From the NCBI RefSeq assembly GCF_022760805.1, contig NZ_JAIVFL010000001.1, forward strand, positions 2,294,001-2,358,000: a stretch of DNA of 64,000 nucleotides, read 5' to 3'. Below are positions 1-9,137 of this stretch, piece after piece; position 1 is the stretch's first letter; each line of letters opens with the position of its first letter. The DNA comes from Candidatus Mycolicibacterium alkanivorans. Lineage in GTDB: Bacteria; Actinomycetota; Actinomycetes; Mycobacteriales; Mycobacteriaceae. The notes under the pieces are model-generated. The model had not been told where the DNA came from. It worked only from the letters and a program-made list of their open reading frames with translations, and ran no database searches. Both the position numbers and the translations under genes were made by a program.

Positions 1-486
1 CACCCGAACCTCGACCGGGTCGTCGGAGACCAGCTGCAGCAGGTCGCGGTCGCCGCTGACCACCACGGCACGGTCGCGCCGTTCGGCGGCGGCCAGGGTG
101 CCCAGGACGTCGTCGGCCTCGTAGCCGGGCGCCCCGGCGGTGGCGACCCCGAACGCGTCGAGCAACTCCATGATCATGTCCACCTGGTGGTTCAGCTCGT
201 CGGGCACCTCCTCCAGATCCGGCTCGCCGCCGTCGATCTCCTCGGCGACCCGGTGCGCCTTGTACGACGGGATGAGATCGACGCGGAACTGCGGGCGCCA
301 GTCCAGATCCAGGCACACCACCAGCCGGCCTGGGCGCTCCCGGGTGATCAGCGTCGCCACGCTGTCGATGAACCCGCGAACGGCGTTGACGGGCCTGCCG
401 TCCGGCGCGGTGATCGAGGACGGCACGCCGAAGAACGACCGGAACCACATGCTGGCGCCGTCGAGCAGCAACACCGGCGCTGACAT
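1..486 (-). CDS. 5'-3' exonuclease (PolA N-terminal-like), partial at window edge
   Basis: Read on the minus strand from the ATG at 486 ([16 protein letters not shown]...), the frame stays open to base 1, so about 162 codons are seen and the C-terminus lies outside. The protein is a stand-alone relative of the PolA 5' nuclease domain, like M. tuberculosis Rv2090. Visible family signatures are the N-terminal LLLDG strand, the acidic [10 protein letters not shown] helix near residue 122 and the SGDRDLLQL segment near 145, which carry metal-binding acidic residues. It probably hydrolyses flap or 5' ends in DNA repair. The start overlaps by one base (TGATG) the stop of a small upstream ORF. pepE is divergent, as in M. 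tuberculosis. Confidence 0.85.
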   Translation of the reverse strand, partial: MSAPVLLLDGASMWFRSFFGVPSSITAPDGRPVNAVRGFIDSVATLITRERPGRLVVCLDLDWRPQFRVDLIPSYKAHRVAEEIDGGEPDLEEVPDELNHQVDMIMELLDAFGVATAGAPGYEADDVLGTLAAAERRDRAVVVSGDRDLLQLVSDDPVEVRV

Positions 487-620
487 CAGACCTCCCTGAA
501 CAGATACGACCCGGGGGTAGCTGCGGCCCAGGTTGCGGTCGCTGAGCAGACCACCTCAGCGCCCAATTCGGCGGCGCAGGCCTCCGGGTCGCCGGCGAGT
601 TCGCGGATGTCGCGCAGCAC
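486..620 (-). CDS. Small ORF (44 aa) coupled to the exonuclease gene
   Basis: A GTG at 620 opens a 44-codon frame ([20 protein letters not shown]..., ending SYLFREV) whose TGA overlaps the exonuclease ATG as TGATG, the arrangement used for translational coupling. An in-frame TAG lies a few codons upstream, so the gene cannot be much longer. The composition looks protein-like (acidic helix, few Arg/Pro shadows), but I do not recognise a family. It could be a genuine small coupled protein or the tail of a decayed gene. Confidence 0.4.
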   Translation of the reverse strand: MLRDIRELAGDPEACAAELGAEVVCSATATWAAATPGSYLFREV

Positions 621-642
621 CGTGTGATCGTATGCCCGCGGC

Positions 643-648
643 TAACCT
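643..648 (+). promoter_or_regulatory. -10 box TAACCT for leaderless pepE
   Basis: TAACCT fits the mycobacterial TANNNT -10 element and ends 7 nt before the ATG at 656, which places the transcription start on or beside the start codon. No Shine-Dalgarno sequence is present, which agrees with a leaderless mRNA. Confidence 0.55.
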
Positions 649-655
649 TGCTGAC

Positions 656-1777
656 ATGAGCGCCAGCCGTTTCCCGTCCGATGTGTACGCCCACCGGCTC
701 AAAGCCGCCGCGGCCGCCGCCGACCAGGCGGGGGTGGCGGGCCTGGTGGTGACGCCGGGTTATGACCTGCGCTACCTGCTGGGCTCGCGGGCGCAGACCT
801 TCGAGCGGCTGACCGCCCTGGTGATTCCGGCCGGTGGCGCGCCGGTCGTGGTGGTCCCGCGGCTGGAGTTGGCGGCGCTGCGGGAGTCCGCGGCCGGCGA
901 CCTCGGCCTTGTGGTGCGGGACTGGGCGGACGGCGAGAACCCCTACGACATCGTGGCCGACGCCCTCGGCGGGCAGGCGCGGGCCGCGGTGACCGACTCG
1001 ATGCCCGCACTGCACCTGCTGCCGCTGGCCAAGAGGTTGGGCGCGGTACCGGTACTGGCCACCGACGTGCTGCGCTCGCTGCGGATGCACAAGGACCCGG
1101 CCGAGATCGAGGCGTTGCGCACGGCCGGTGCGGCAATCGACCGGGTACACGCGCGGGTGCCGGAGTTCCTGGTGCCCGGCCGCACGGAGGCGGATGTCGC
1201 CGCTGATATCACCAGAGCCATTGTGGCCGAGGGACATTCGGAGGCGGCTTTCGTCATCGTCGGTTCCGGGCCCAACGGGGCCGACCCGCACCACGAGTGC
1301 TCGGATCGGGTACTGCAGGCCGGTGACATCGTCGTCGTCGACATCGGCGGCCCAGTGGAGCCCGGCTACAACTCGGATTCCACCCGTACCTACAGCCTCG
1401 GCGAGCCAAGCGCGGAGATCGCCGAGCAATACGCGGTGCTGCAGCGTGCACAGGCCGCCGGGGTGGCGGCGGTCCGGCCGGGGGTGACGGCCGATCAGGT
1501 CGACGCCGCCGCCCGCGACGTGCTCGCCGACGCCGGACTGGGCGAGTACTTCGTGCACCGCACCGGCCACGGAATCGGGCTGTCGGTGCACGAGGAGCCC
1601 TACATCGTCGCGGGCAACGCCCTGCCGCTGGCCGAGGGCATGGCGTTCTCCGTCGAACCGGGCATCTACTTTCCGGGCCGCTGGGGTGCGCGCATCGAGG
1701 ACATCGTGATCGTCACCGCCGACGGGGCGCTGTCGGTCAACGGTCGCCCGCGTGAGCTGACCGTGGTGCCGATCTAG
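656..1777 (+). CDS. pepE: M24 family Xaa-Pro peptidase (PepE/PepQ type)
   Basis: A 373-residue dipeptidase of the creatinase ('pita-bread') fold, matching M. tuberculosis PepE (Rv2089c, 375 aa) in length and in its divergent position next to the exonuclease gene. It cleaves Xaa-Pro dipeptides or N-terminal residues in the cytoplasm with two metal ions. The five ligand motifs are visible: VDIGG near 227, NSDSTRT near 238, HRTGHGIGL near 304, FSVEPGIY near 333 and ARIEDIV near 346. The frame is open further upstream to 533, but the ATG at 656 is chosen because homologues start with MSxSRFxxDVY and because a -10 box lies 7 nt before it. Confidence 0.9.
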   Translation: MSASRFPSDVYAHRLKAAAAAADQAGVAGLVVTPGYDLRYLLGSRAQTFERLTALVIPAGGAPVVVVPRLELAALRESAAGDLGLVVRDWADGENPYDIVADALGGQARAAVTDSMPALHLLPLAKRLGAVPVLATDVLRSLRMHKDPAEIEALRTAGAAIDRVHARVPEFLVPGRTEADVAADITRAIVAEGHSEAAFVIVGSGPNGADPHHECSDRVLQAGDIVVVDIGGPVEPGYNSDSTRTYSLGEPSAEIAEQYAVLQRAQAAGVAAVRPGVTADQVDAAARDVLADAGLGEYFVHRTGHGIGLSVHEEPYIVAGNALPLAEGMAFSVEPGIYFPGRWGARIEDIVIVTADGALSVNGRPRELTVVPI

Positions 1778-1843
1778 AGGTCGACGACCGCATCCTCGGT
1801 TGGCTGGGCGCAGCAGTTCAGCACAGTTCCCGCCGCTGGCGCG
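1774..1843 (-). pseudogene. C-terminal scrap of a 2Fe-2S ferredoxin/oxidoreductase
   Basis: The minus strand encodes APAAGTVLNCCAQPTEDAVVDL followed by TAG. The ending VLNCCAQP...VVDL is typical of the last residues of plant-type [2Fe-2S] ferredoxin domains in oxygenase reductases. Nothing upstream in frame looks like the rest of the domain, and the F420 gene begins its 3' end directly behind it. The stop shares the palindrome CTAG with the pepE stop. It reads as the last about 25 codons of a deleted gene. Confidence 0.5.
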
Positions 1844-1866
1844 TCGATTGATCCTCGCCTCCGGGC

Positions 1867-2280
1867 TCAGATCTTGGAACGGTCCAGCAGGCCCGAGGAG
1901 CCCAGCACCCGTTCGACGTGGACCTCGACGACCACGCGGCGCGGGTTGACCCGCGGGGTGCGGTAGCGCTGCGCGTAGCGCAGTTCGGCGTCGCGGATCG
2001 CTGCCGGATCGCGATTCACACTGGCGCTGCCCTCCAGGGACAGCCAGCGGGCACCGTCGACCTGAGACAGCACACCGACGTTGTTCCGCTCGGCGTTGAT
2101 CGCCTTCTGCGAGCCGTCGGTGGTGATGACCCTGGCGATGTGGGTCTTGGGGTCGAAGGTGAAGCCGACCGCCACCACGTGCGGCGAGTTGTCGGCGCGC
2201 AGCGTCGTCAGCATCGCGAGGTGGCGCTCGGTGAGAAATGCCAGCGCATCGCCGGTCAGCCGCGTGGTTAGGTTCGCCAT
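1867..2280 (-). CDS. F420-dependent oxidoreductase of the PPOX/FDOR-B family (Rv2074 type)
   Basis: Starts at the ATG at 2280 ([16 protein letters not shown]) and gives 137 residues, the same length as M. tuberculosis Rv2074, a characterised F420H2-dependent biliverdin reductase. The protein has the split beta-barrel layout: an N-terminal helix, the strand [16 protein letters not shown], and a central [16 protein letters not shown] region. It uses deazaflavin F420 in the cytoplasm. Substrate assignment rests only on family resemblance. It is divergent from the SDR gene, and GGAG lies just before its start. The open frame continues far upstream, but that part is a shadow of the SDR gene. Confidence 0.85.
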   Translation of the reverse strand: MANLTTRLTGDALAFLTERHLAMLTTLRADNSPHVVAVGFTFDPKTHIARVITTDGSQKAINAERNNVGVLSQVDGARWLSLEGSASVNRDPAAIRDAELRYAQRYRTPRVNPRRVVVEVHVERVLGSSGLLDRSKI

Positions 2281-2316
2281 CAAGCTCCACGCTAGCGCAG
2301 TGAATAATCGAGAGCT

Positions 2317-3066
2317 GTGAATGACACGGGGGCCGGACCGGTCGTGATCTTCGGCGGCCGCAGCGAGATCGGCATCGAACTCGCGCAGCGGCTCGCCCCG
2401 AAGGCCACCGTGGTGCTGGCCGCCCGCAACGCCGACCGGCTCGACAAGCAGGTGGCTGCGGTCTGCGGCGCCGGGGCCGCCGCGGTGCACACCGTCGAGT
2501 TCGACGCCGACGACCTGGCCTCCCACGGCCCGCTCGTCGACAAGCTGGTCGGTGAGTTCGGGCCGATCGGCACCGCCGTGCTGGCCTTCGGCATCCTCGG
2601 CGACCAGGCCCGCGCCGAGACCGACGCCGCGCACGCCGTCGCGATCGTGCACACCGACTACGTCGCGCAGATCAGCCTGCTGACCCACCTGGCGACCGCG
2701 ATGCGCGCCGCCGGCCGGGGCGCGCTGGTGGTGTTCTCCTCGGTGGCCGGAATCCGGGTGCGCCGAGCCAACTATGTCTACGGCTCGGCCAAGGGGGGCC
2801 TCGACGGGTTCGCCTCCGGACTCGCCGACGCGCTGCACGGCAGCGGGGTGCGGCTGCTGATCGTGCGGCCCGGCTTTGTCATCGGCCGGATGACCGACGG
2901 GATGGACCCGGCGCCGCTGTCCAGCACACCCGCCCAGGTGGCCGAGGCGACGGCCCGCGCCCTGTCGAACGGGCGGCGCACGGTGTGGGTGCCGTGGGCG
3001 CTGCGGCCGATCTTCTTCGGGATGAAGTTGTTGCCGCAAGCGGTGTGGCGGAGGCTGCCGCGATGA
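2317..3066 (+). CDS. Short-chain dehydrogenase/reductase (Rv2073c type)
   Basis: A 249-residue Rossmann-fold oxidoreductase starting at GTG 2317. It has an N-terminal dinucleotide site ([16 protein letters not shown]) and the catalytic Ser-Tyr-Lys set: FSSVAG near 141, then YGSAK with Tyr near 154 and Lys near 158. The glycine pattern is slightly atypical (GGRSEIG). Its TGA overlaps the cobL ATG (ATGA), so it is translated together with cobL-cobM-cobK, as in M. tuberculosis, where Rv2073c precedes cobL. A direct role in cobalamin synthesis is not established; the substrate is unknown. Confidence 0.85.
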   Translation: MNDTGAGPVVIFGGRSEIGIELAQRLAPKATVVLAARNADRLDKQVAAVCGAGAAAVHTVEFDADDLASHGPLVDKLVGEFGPIGTAVLAFGILGDQARAETDAAHAVAIVHTDYVAQISLLTHLATAMRAAGRGALVVFSSVAGIRVRRANYVYGSAKGGLDGFASGLADALHGSGVRLLIVRPGFVIGRMTDGMDPAPLSSTPAQVAEATARALSNGRRTVWVPWALRPIFFGMKLLPQAVWRRLPR

Positions 3067-4244
3067 TCGTGGTCGTGGGTATCGGCGCGGACGGCATGAC
3101 CGGGTTGTCCGAGGAATCTAGATCCGAATTGTATTCCGCCACAGTCATTTACGGATCTCAACGGCAGATCGACCTGCTCGACGACACCGTCGCCGCCCCG
3201 CGGCACCGCTGGCCCTCGCCCATGATGCCCGCGCTGGAGTGTCTGCTCGACGACCACCCCGCCGGCGACATCCACGTCGTCGCCAGCGGTGACCCGCTTC
3301 TGCACGGCATCGGGACCACGCTGATCCGGCTGTACGGTGCCGGCAGGGTGCGGGTGCTGCCGCACGTGTCCTCGGTGACGCTGGCCTGCGCCCGGATGGG
3401 CTGGACGGCGCAGGACACCGAAGTCATCAGCCTGGTTACCGCACCGGTACACACCGCGGTGCGCCGCGGGGGACAGGCCGTCGTGTTGTCGCGCAACGGC
3501 GCCACACCCGCCGAGCTGGCCCGGCTATTGGTCGAAACGGGCCGCGGGACATCGGAGTTCACCGTCCTCGAACAGCTCGGCAGTCGCGACGAGCGGGTGC
3601 GCAGCCGGGCCGCCGACGCCTGGGCCGCCGCCCCGCCCGACGACGTCGAGGATCTCAACGTGGCCGCCATCCGCTACCTGCCCGACGAGCGGATCGCCCA
3701 GATCCTGCCCGACGGCGTCTTCCGCCACGACGGGCAGATCACCAAGCAGTCCATTCGTGCCGTCACGCTGGCCGCGCTCGCGCCGCGACCCGGTGAGCTG
3801 CTGTGGGACGTCGGTGCCGGGTCCGGCAGCATCGGCATCGAGTGGTGCCGCAGCGCGCCCGGCTGCCGGGCCGTCGCGTTCGAGACCAACGCGGAGCGGT
3901 GCGAGCGGATCGCCGCCAACGCCAAGGACTTCGGTGTGGACCTCGAAGTCCGCGGTGGAGCACCGGAGGCCTTCGACGACGTACCGCAACCGAGCGCCAT
4001 CTTCGTCGGCGGCGGTCTGACCCACCCGGGCCTGCTCTCGGCGTGTGTCGACCGACTGCTCGCCGGTGGCCGACTGGTCGCCAACGCTGTCACCGCGGAA
4101 TCCGAAGCGCTTCTGGTGGAATGGCATTCACGTCTCGGCGGCGAGCTCCGCCGATTCCAGCACTACCGCGGCGAACCGCTCGGCGGGTTCACCGGCTGGC
4201 GCCCGGCCATGCCCATCACCCAGTGGGTGGTGAGCGCGCTGTGA
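3063..4244 (+). CDS. cobL: Precorrin-6Y C5,15-methyltransferase (decarboxylating)
   Basis: A 393-residue fusion of CbiE-like and CbiT-like halves. It methylates C5 and C15 of dihydroprecorrin-6 and removes the acetate carboxyl in the aerobic cobalamin pathway. The N-terminal half (about 1-200) opens with [16 protein letters not shown], the tetrapyrrole methylase signature, and contains [11 protein letters not shown]. The C-terminal half has the class I SAM-binding loop [14 protein letters not shown] near 245 and an acidic [13 protein letters not shown] strand end. The start ATG overlaps the SDR stop, and the end overlaps cobM, so this is a tightly coupled operon. Length matches Rv2072c (390 aa). 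Confidence 0.95.
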   Translation: MIVVVGIGADGMTGLSEESRSELYSATVIYGSQRQIDLLDDTVAAPRHRWPSPMMPALECLLDDHPAGDIHVVASGDPLLHGIGTTLIRLYGAGRVRVLPHVSSVTLACARMGWTAQDTEVISLVTAPVHTAVRRGGQAVVLSRNGATPAELARLLVETGRGTSEFTVLEQLGSRDERVRSRAADAWAAAPPDDVEDLNVAAIRYLPDERIAQILPDGVFRHDGQITKQSIRAVTLAALAPRPGELLWDVGAGSGSIGIEWCRSAPGCRAVAFETNAERCERIAANAKDFGVDLEVRGGAPEAFDDVPQPSAIFVGGGLTHPGLLSACVDRLLAGGRLVANAVTAESEALLVEWHSRLGGELRRFQHYRGEPLGGFTGWRPAMPITQWVVSAL

Positions 4245-4996
4245 CCGTCCATTTCATCGGCGCGGGGCCCGGTGCGGCAGACCTGATCACCGTCCGCGGC
4301 CAGCGGCTGCTGCAGCGCTGCCCGGTCTGTCTGTACGCCGGGTCGATCATGCCGCCGGACCTGCTGGCGCTGTGCCCGCCCGAGGCCAAGGTGGTCGACA
4401 CCGGTCCGCTGACCCTCGAGGAGATCATCGACGAGCTCGCCGAGGCCAGTAACGCCGGCCATGACGTGGCCCGGCTGCACTCCGGTGATCCGTCGATCTA
4501 CAGCGCGATCGCCGAACAGTGCCGCCGGCTGGACGCACTGGGCATCGACTACGACATCGTGCCCGGTGTGCCGGCTTTCGCGGCCGCCGCCGCGGCGCTC
4601 GGCCGTGAGCTCACCGTGCCCGGCGTCGCGCAGACCGTGACGCTGAGCCGGGTCGCCACGCTGTCCACCGCGATGCCCGACGGTGAAGACCTTGTCGCGC
4701 TGTGCAAACCCGGTGCGACGCTGGTGCTGCACCTGGCGGCGCACCGGATCGACGCCATCGTGCCCCAGTTGCTCGAGGGGGGCTACCGCCCGGACACCCC
4801 GGTCGCGGTCGTCGCGTTCGCGAGCTGGCCACAGCAGGTCGTGCTGCGCGGCACGCTGGCCGACATCGCCGGGCAGATGCACGCCGCGTCGATCACCAAG
4901 ACCGCGGTGATCATCGTCGGTGATGTGCTTGCCGCAGAGGGTTTCACCGACAGCTACCTGTACTCCTCGCACCGTACTCGCGGCAGCCGACACTGA
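4241..4996 (+). CDS. cobM: Precorrin-4 C11-methyltransferase
   Basis: A 251-residue tetrapyrrole methylase, identical in length to M. tuberculosis CobM. It begins at GTG 4241, overlapping the cobL TGA. Motifs are VHFIGAGPGAADLITVRG at the N-terminus, RLHSGDPSIYSAIAEQ near 85 and the IVPGVPAFAAAAAALG substrate loop. It adds the C11 methyl group to precorrin-4. The stop TGA shares its last base with the cobK ATG (TGATG). Longer readings upstream are shadows within cobL. Confidence 0.95.
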   Translation: MTVHFIGAGPGAADLITVRGQRLLQRCPVCLYAGSIMPPDLLALCPPEAKVVDTGPLTLEEIIDELAEASNAGHDVARLHSGDPSIYSAIAEQCRRLDALGIDYDIVPGVPAFAAAAAALGRELTVPGVAQTVTLSRVATLSTAMPDGEDLVALCKPGATLVLHLAAHRIDAIVPQLLEGGYRPDTPVAVVAFASWPQQVVLRGTLADIAGQMHAASITKTAVIIVGDVLAAEGFTDSYLYSSHRTRGSRH

Positions 4997-5742
4997 TGCG
5001 CATCCTGCTGCTTGGCGGGACGGGGGAGGCCAGGGCGCTGGCCGCGCGACTGCACCCCGACACCGACATCATCAGCTCGCTCGCGGGTCGCGTCCCCGAC
5101 CCGGCGCTGCCGGTCGGTCCGGTCCGCATCGGCGGCTTCGGTGGCGCCGAAGGTCTCACACAGTGGTTGCGCGACAACGACATCCGAGCCGTCGTCGATG
5201 CCACGCATCCGTTCGCCGCCACCATGACCGCACGCGCCGCCCAAGCCTGTGCCGATCTGAAGCTGCCACACGTGGTGCTGGCCCGGCCGGCCTGGAACCC
5301 CGGTGAGGCAACCCTGGTCGCCTCCGACACCGAAGCGGCGGACATCGTTGCACAGCAGGGCTATTCGCGAGTCTTCCTGACCACCGGGCGTTCCGGAGTC
5401 GCACCGTTCACCGGCAGCGACGCGTGGTTCCTGATTCGGGTCGTCACCCCGCCCGACCCCGAGGTGCTTCCGCGCCATCACGAGGTGCTGCTGTCGCGTG
5501 GGCCCTACGGCTACGGTGACGAGTACGCGCTGCTGCGGGACAACAGGATCGAGGTGCTGGTCACCAAGAACAGCGGGGGAGCGCTGACCGAGGCCAAGCT
5601 CGCCGCCGCCAAGAACCTGGGTGTGGCGGTGGTGATGATCGACCGCCCGCCGCTACCTGCCGGCGTTGAGACGGTCAGCACCGTCGACGAGGCCGTCGCG
5701 TGGGTGCTGCGCTCCTGCCCCCCGGGGCCTCAGGTTGGGTAG
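4996..5742 (+). CDS. cobK: Precorrin-6A reductase
   Basis: A 248-residue NADPH-dependent reductase that converts precorrin-6A to dihydroprecorrin-6, the CobL substrate. It starts MRILLLGGTGEARALAARL with the nucleotide-binding GGTGEA loop and continues with DATHPFAATM, both characteristic of CobK/CbiJ. The C-terminus overlaps the convergent cobIJ gene by 13 bp (5730-5742), so the two cobalamin operons meet tail to tail with no room for a terminator. Confidence 0.95.
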   Translation: MRILLLGGTGEARALAARLHPDTDIISSLAGRVPDPALPVGPVRIGGFGGAEGLTQWLRDNDIRAVVDATHPFAATMTARAAQACADLKLPHVVLARPAWNPGEATLVASDTEAADIVAQQGYSRVFLTTGRSGVAPFTGSDAWFLIRVVTPPDPEVLPRHHEVLLSRGPYGYGDEYALLRDNRIEVLVTKNSGGALTEAKLAAAKNLGVAVVMIDRPPLPAGVETVSTVDEAVAWVLRSCPPGPQVG

Positions 5743-7226
5743 CGGCGCGGGGTGAACACGGTGTCACCCGAAGAAGTGGTGTACCACTGGGTTTGCGACG
5801 AGCCGATGATCAGCAGGCAGCGCATATCCACGTCGGCCTGATCGAGGTCGCTCAGACGGGCCACCGTCACCGACTCGTCCGGGCCGGACACGTCGCGCCC
5901 GATGACCACCGGCGTCCCAGGATCGCGGTGCTCGAGCAACAGATCCCGCATCGCCGCGACCTGCCAGGTCCGGCTCTTGGACGCCGGGTTGTAGATGGCC
6001 AAAACCAGATCGGCGGTCGCCGCCGCCGACAATCGGGCGGCGATGAGGTCCCACGGCTTGAGCCGGTCGGACAGTGAGATCACCGCATAGTCGTGACCCA
6101 ACGGCGCGCCGACCCGGCTCGCCACAGCTTGGGCGGCCGTCATGGCCGGGATCACCCGCACCGCGACATCCGGCCACTGCTTGGCCTCCTCGAGAACCGC
6201 GGTGGCCATCGCGAACACCCCCGGATCACCCGAGGACACCACTGCGACCGCCCGGCCTCGCTCAGCCAGTTCGCAGGCCAGCCGGGCGCGGGCGGGTTCA
6301 TCGGTGTTGTCACTCGGGTGGCGAATCTGACCGGCGCGCAACGGCACCCGGCCCAGATACGGCCCGTAACCGACCAAATCGGTGGCAGCAGCCAGCTCGT
6401 GGCGGCTCTGCGGGGTCATCCAGTCGACATCGCCGGGGCCCAGGCCCACCACCGCGACACCGCCGATGACCGTCTTGCGATGCAGACCGCACGTGTCCGA
6501 TGTCGCCGGCCTTCGGGCTCCGGGCAGGATCGCCAGCGAGAAGTACGGCACTCCCTCGGCGTCCACCTCGCCGGCCGGAAGCACCCGCTGCGCGTCGGTG
6601 CTCGCCCGTTCCACGTAGAACGCCTCGTCCAGCCGACCGGACATCGAAAGCGCTTCGCGCACTTGTGGATACCTGCGGCCCAGCTTCATCACCACGGCCG
6701 CGTCGGCGTCCGCGAGCCGGCGGGTCAGCTCGCGCACCGGCATGGTACCGGGCAGAATGGAGAGCACCTCGTCACCGGTCACCAGCGGAGTGGCGATGGC
6801 CGCCGAGGCCGCGCTCACCGACGTCACCCCGGGGATTATCACCGCGTCGAACCGCTCGGTCAGCCGGCTGTGCACGTGCATGTAGGAGCTGTAGAACAGC
6901 GGATCACCCTCGGCCAGCAGCGCCACATCGCGCCCAGCGTCGAGGTGCGCGGCGATCCGTTCGGCTGACTCGCGGTAGAAGTCCTCCATCGCGCCGGCGT
7001 AGCCGCCGGGGTGGTCGGTGGCCTCGGTGGTCACCGGGTAGACCAGGTGCTCCTCGATCTGGCCCGGCCGCAGATACGGCTCGGCGATACGTCGCGCGAT
7101 GCTGCGGCCATGGCGCGCACTGTGATACGCGACCACGTCGGCCTCGCCGATGACGCGCGCGGCCTTGACCGTCACCAGCTCCGGATCGCCTGGCCCGAGC
7201 CCGACGCCGAAGAGCGTTCCCGTCAT
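5730..7226 (-). CDS. cobIJ: Bifunctional precorrin-2 C20-/precorrin-3B C17-methyltransferase
   Basis: A 498-residue fusion of two tetrapyrrole methylases, as in M. tuberculosis Rv2066 (508 aa). Domain 1 (about 1-240, CobI) opens with [17 protein letters not shown] and has [13 protein letters not shown]. Domain 2 (about 250-498, CobJ) opens with [14 protein letters not shown] and has [12 protein letters not shown]. The enzymes make precorrin-3A and then precorrin-4. The ATG at 7226 overlaps the cobH stop (7223) as ATGA. The open frame extends upstream to 7487, but that extension is an Arg/Gly/Ala-rich shadow of cobH. Confidence 0.95.
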   Translation of the reverse strand: MTGTLFGVGLGPGDPELVTVKAARVIGEADVVAYHSARHGRSIARRIAEPYLRPGQIEEHLVYPVTTEATDHPGGYAGAMEDFYRESAERIAAHLDAGRDVALLAEGDPLFYSSYMHVHSRLTERFDAVIIPGVTSVSAASAAIATPLVTGDEVLSILPGTMPVRELTRRLADADAAVVMKLGRRYPQVREALSMSGRLDEAFYVERASTDAQRVLPAGEVDAEGVPYFSLAILPGARRPATSDTCGLHRKTVIGGVAVVGLGPGDVDWMTPQSRHELAAATDLVGYGPYLGRVPLRAGQIRHPSDNTDEPARARLACELAERGRAVAVVSSGDPGVFAMATAVLEEAKQWPDVAVRVIPAMTAAQAVASRVGAPLGHDYAVISLSDRLKPWDLIAARLSAAATADLVLAIYNPASKSRTWQVAAMRDLLLEHRDPGTPVVIGRDVSGPDESVTVARLSDLDQADVDMRCLLIIGSSQTQWYTTSSGDTVFTPRRYPT

Positions 7227-7849
7227 TCGCGTTCGCTCGCAATCGCGTTCACCGCGGCGGCTGCCATCGCACTGCCGCCGCGGCGGCCCCGCACCAGCAG
7301 GTGCTCCATCCCGCGCGGGTGCTCGATGAGCTCCTGCTTGGACTGCGCTGAGCCGACGAACCCGACTGGGCCGCCGAGCACCGACACCGGGGCAGGCACA
7401 CCCTCGTCGATCAACTCCAACAGCCGGAACAACGCGGTGGGGGCGTTGCCGATCGCCAGCACGGCACCGTCCAGCCGCTCGGCCCACAACTCCACGGCGG
7501 CCGCCGACCGCGTCGTCTCCCGACGCTTCGCCAAATCGGCGGCGCGCGGATCGGCCACCAGCGACACGACCTCGTTGCCCGCGGGCAGCCGGGCGGCGTT
7601 GATTCCCGCGGCGACCATCGAGGAGTCACACAGGATGGGGGCGCCGCCGACCAGCGCTGCATGCGTCGCGGCAACGACGCCGGGGGTGAAGGCCACGTGC
7701 TCGGTGAGGTCGACCTGTCCGCAGGTGTGGATCAGCCGGACGACCACCCGCGCGACGTCGTCGGGAAACGGCGAAAGGTCCGCCTCGGCGCGGATCGTCG
7801 CGAACGACTGCCGATAGATCTCGGCGGCGTCCCGGGTGTAGTCGAGCAT
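7223..7849 (-). CDS. cobH: Precorrin-8X methylmutase
   Basis: A 208-residue CobH/CbiC enzyme that moves the C11 methyl group to C12, forming hydrogenobyrinic acid. It contains [15 protein letters not shown] with the expected catalytic histidine at residue 41, [15 protein letters not shown], and the C-terminal [19 protein letters not shown]. It lies between cobG (4-nt gap) and cobIJ (4-bp overlap) in a minus-strand operon. Confidence 0.95.
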   Translation of the reverse strand: MLDYTRDAAEIYRQSFATIRAEADLSPFPDDVARVVVRLIHTCGQVDLTEHVAFTPGVVAATHAALVGGAPILCDSSMVAAGINAARLPAGNEVVSLVADPRAADLAKRRETTRSAAAVELWAERLDGAVLAIGNAPTALFRLLELIDEGVPAPVSVLGGPVGFVGSAQSKQELIEHPRGMEHLLVRGRRGGSAMAAAAVNAIASERE

Positions 7850-7853
7850 CCGA

Positions 7854-8978
7854 TCACCCTACGACCTGGCGGTTCATCCGCTGAAAGCCCTCGCCCGTTG
7901 CCACCCTCACCTCGCCCGACAGCGGACTGCCGCAGGCCCGTTCGCAGCCGACGTAATGCACGTGCCCGACGGGGACGTCCGCGGCCACCGCCCGGGTGGC
8001 CTCGGCACGCGCGTCGGCCAGCGACTTCTCGCAGCCGGGGCTGCCGACGCAGGAGCTGACGCGCAGCCACGGCGAGTTCTCGTCGAACACCAGGCCCAGC
8101 GGAGCCAACACCCGCAGCGACGAGTCGGCGACGCCCTCCTCCATGTCGCATACCAGCAGCGACCGCCACGGGGTGACGATCACCGGGGCGTCGATCGCGG
8201 CGACGAACTGCGCCTGCCGGGCCTCCAGGACACCCAGTGGCACCGCCGCCCCCAAGGCCACGCGTCCGTCGTCCTGCAGGATCCAGCCGACCGGCGGCCG
8301 CAGCACCGGGGGATAGGTCGCCCCACCTGGTGCGGTCGCCGCGAAGTCCGACGCCAGAATCGACGGATCCTCCAATTCGGCTATCCGCCAGGCATTTCCG
8401 CGCACCGCGACGAAACGGCGCGCCACCGCGAGCAGGGCCGGCACCACCTCGTCGCAACTGAGGCGGACACCGGTGTCGTTACCGCCCAGCAGCAGCGCCG
8501 CCCGCTCGCCCACAACATGCACGCCGGCGTCGGCGCGCAGCCCCGAGATGTCGCCGGTCCCGTCGTCGAGGCCGAACATGAACCGGCCGGGCAGCCGCAC
8601 CAGGTCGCGGTCGGACTGGATCCCGCGGTCCAGCTCGGCGACCCAGGGCCGCACGTCGGCGAGTCCACCCACCCGGCCCGACAACGGCGAGGCGATGACG
8701 TTGCGCACCCGCTCGTGGTCAGGTGAGGGCAGCAGGCCGGCAGTGGCGGCCGCATCGGCGACGGCGGCGGTGTCGCGCACACCGCGCAGCTGGACGTTGC
8801 CCCGCACGGTCAGCTCCAGCGTGCCGTTGCCGTGCTCGGTCGCGGCGTGGGCCAGCGCCTCCAGCTGGCCGGCGGTGATCATCCCGCCCGGCAGACGCAA
8901 CCGGGCCAGCGCGCCGTCGGCGGCCCGGTGCACTTGCAGTGCCCCCGGGCAGGCGTCGTCCTCACGCGTTCTGGTCAC
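7854..8978 (-). CDS. cobG: Precorrin-3B synthase (Fe-S oxygenase)
   Basis: A 374-residue member of the sulfite/nitrite-reductase-like family. CobG hydroxylates C20 of precorrin-3A using O2, so its presence marks the aerobic (late cobalt insertion) route. The [4Fe-4S] cysteines are visible as [12 protein letters not shown] near 308 and [10 protein letters not shown] near 344. The start is the GTG at 8978 (MTRTREDD). Only a weak ribosome-binding site is seen. It is first in the cobG-cobH-cobIJ operon and divergent from cobN. Confidence 0.93.
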   Translation of the reverse strand: MTRTREDDACPGALQVHRAADGALARLRLPGGMITAGQLEALAHAATEHGNGTLELTVRGNVQLRGVRDTAAVADAAATAGLLPSPDHERVRNVIASPLSGRVGGLADVRPWVAELDRGIQSDRDLVRLPGRFMFGLDDGTGDISGLRADAGVHVVGERAALLLGGNDTGVRLSCDEVVPALLAVARRFVAVRGNAWRIAELEDPSILASDFAATAPGGATYPPVLRPPVGWILQDDGRVALGAAVPLGVLEARQAQFVAAIDAPVIVTPWRSLLVCDMEEGVADSSLRVLAPLGLVFDENSPWLRVSSCVGSPGCEKSLADARAEATRAVAADVPVGHVHYVGCERACGSPLSGEVRVATGEGFQRMNRQVVG

Positions 8979-8993
8979 CGGTCCAGCGTACGG

Positions 8994-9137
8994 TCAGGGA
9001 CTGTCCGGCAGGGCAGTCCAGCGCAGGGTGGTGGTGCCCGATGCCGGCGTCATGACCAGCTGCCCATCCTCGATACGCCACGCTCCGACTGGACCCGGCT
9101 GATGCCGCCCGGGTACGAATGACGGGTGCCTCAACCC
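8994..9137 (-). pseudogene. Short remnant ORF between cobG and cobN
   Basis: The minus strand reads VGAWRIEDGQLVMTPASGTT, then TLRWTALPDSP and TGA (8996-8994). This looks like a real protein tail. Its only possible starts are a TTG overlapping the 5' end of cobN or internal codons. In M. tuberculosis a mazEF pair sits between these genes, but this tail does not resemble it. I regard it as a decayed end of an unknown gene, with low certainty. Confidence 0.3.

Noticed and set aside
8979..9125. Cobalamin riboswitch between cobG and cobN
   Set aside because: The interval is short, contains a protein-like tail, and lacks the B12-box and the extended multi-stem layout.
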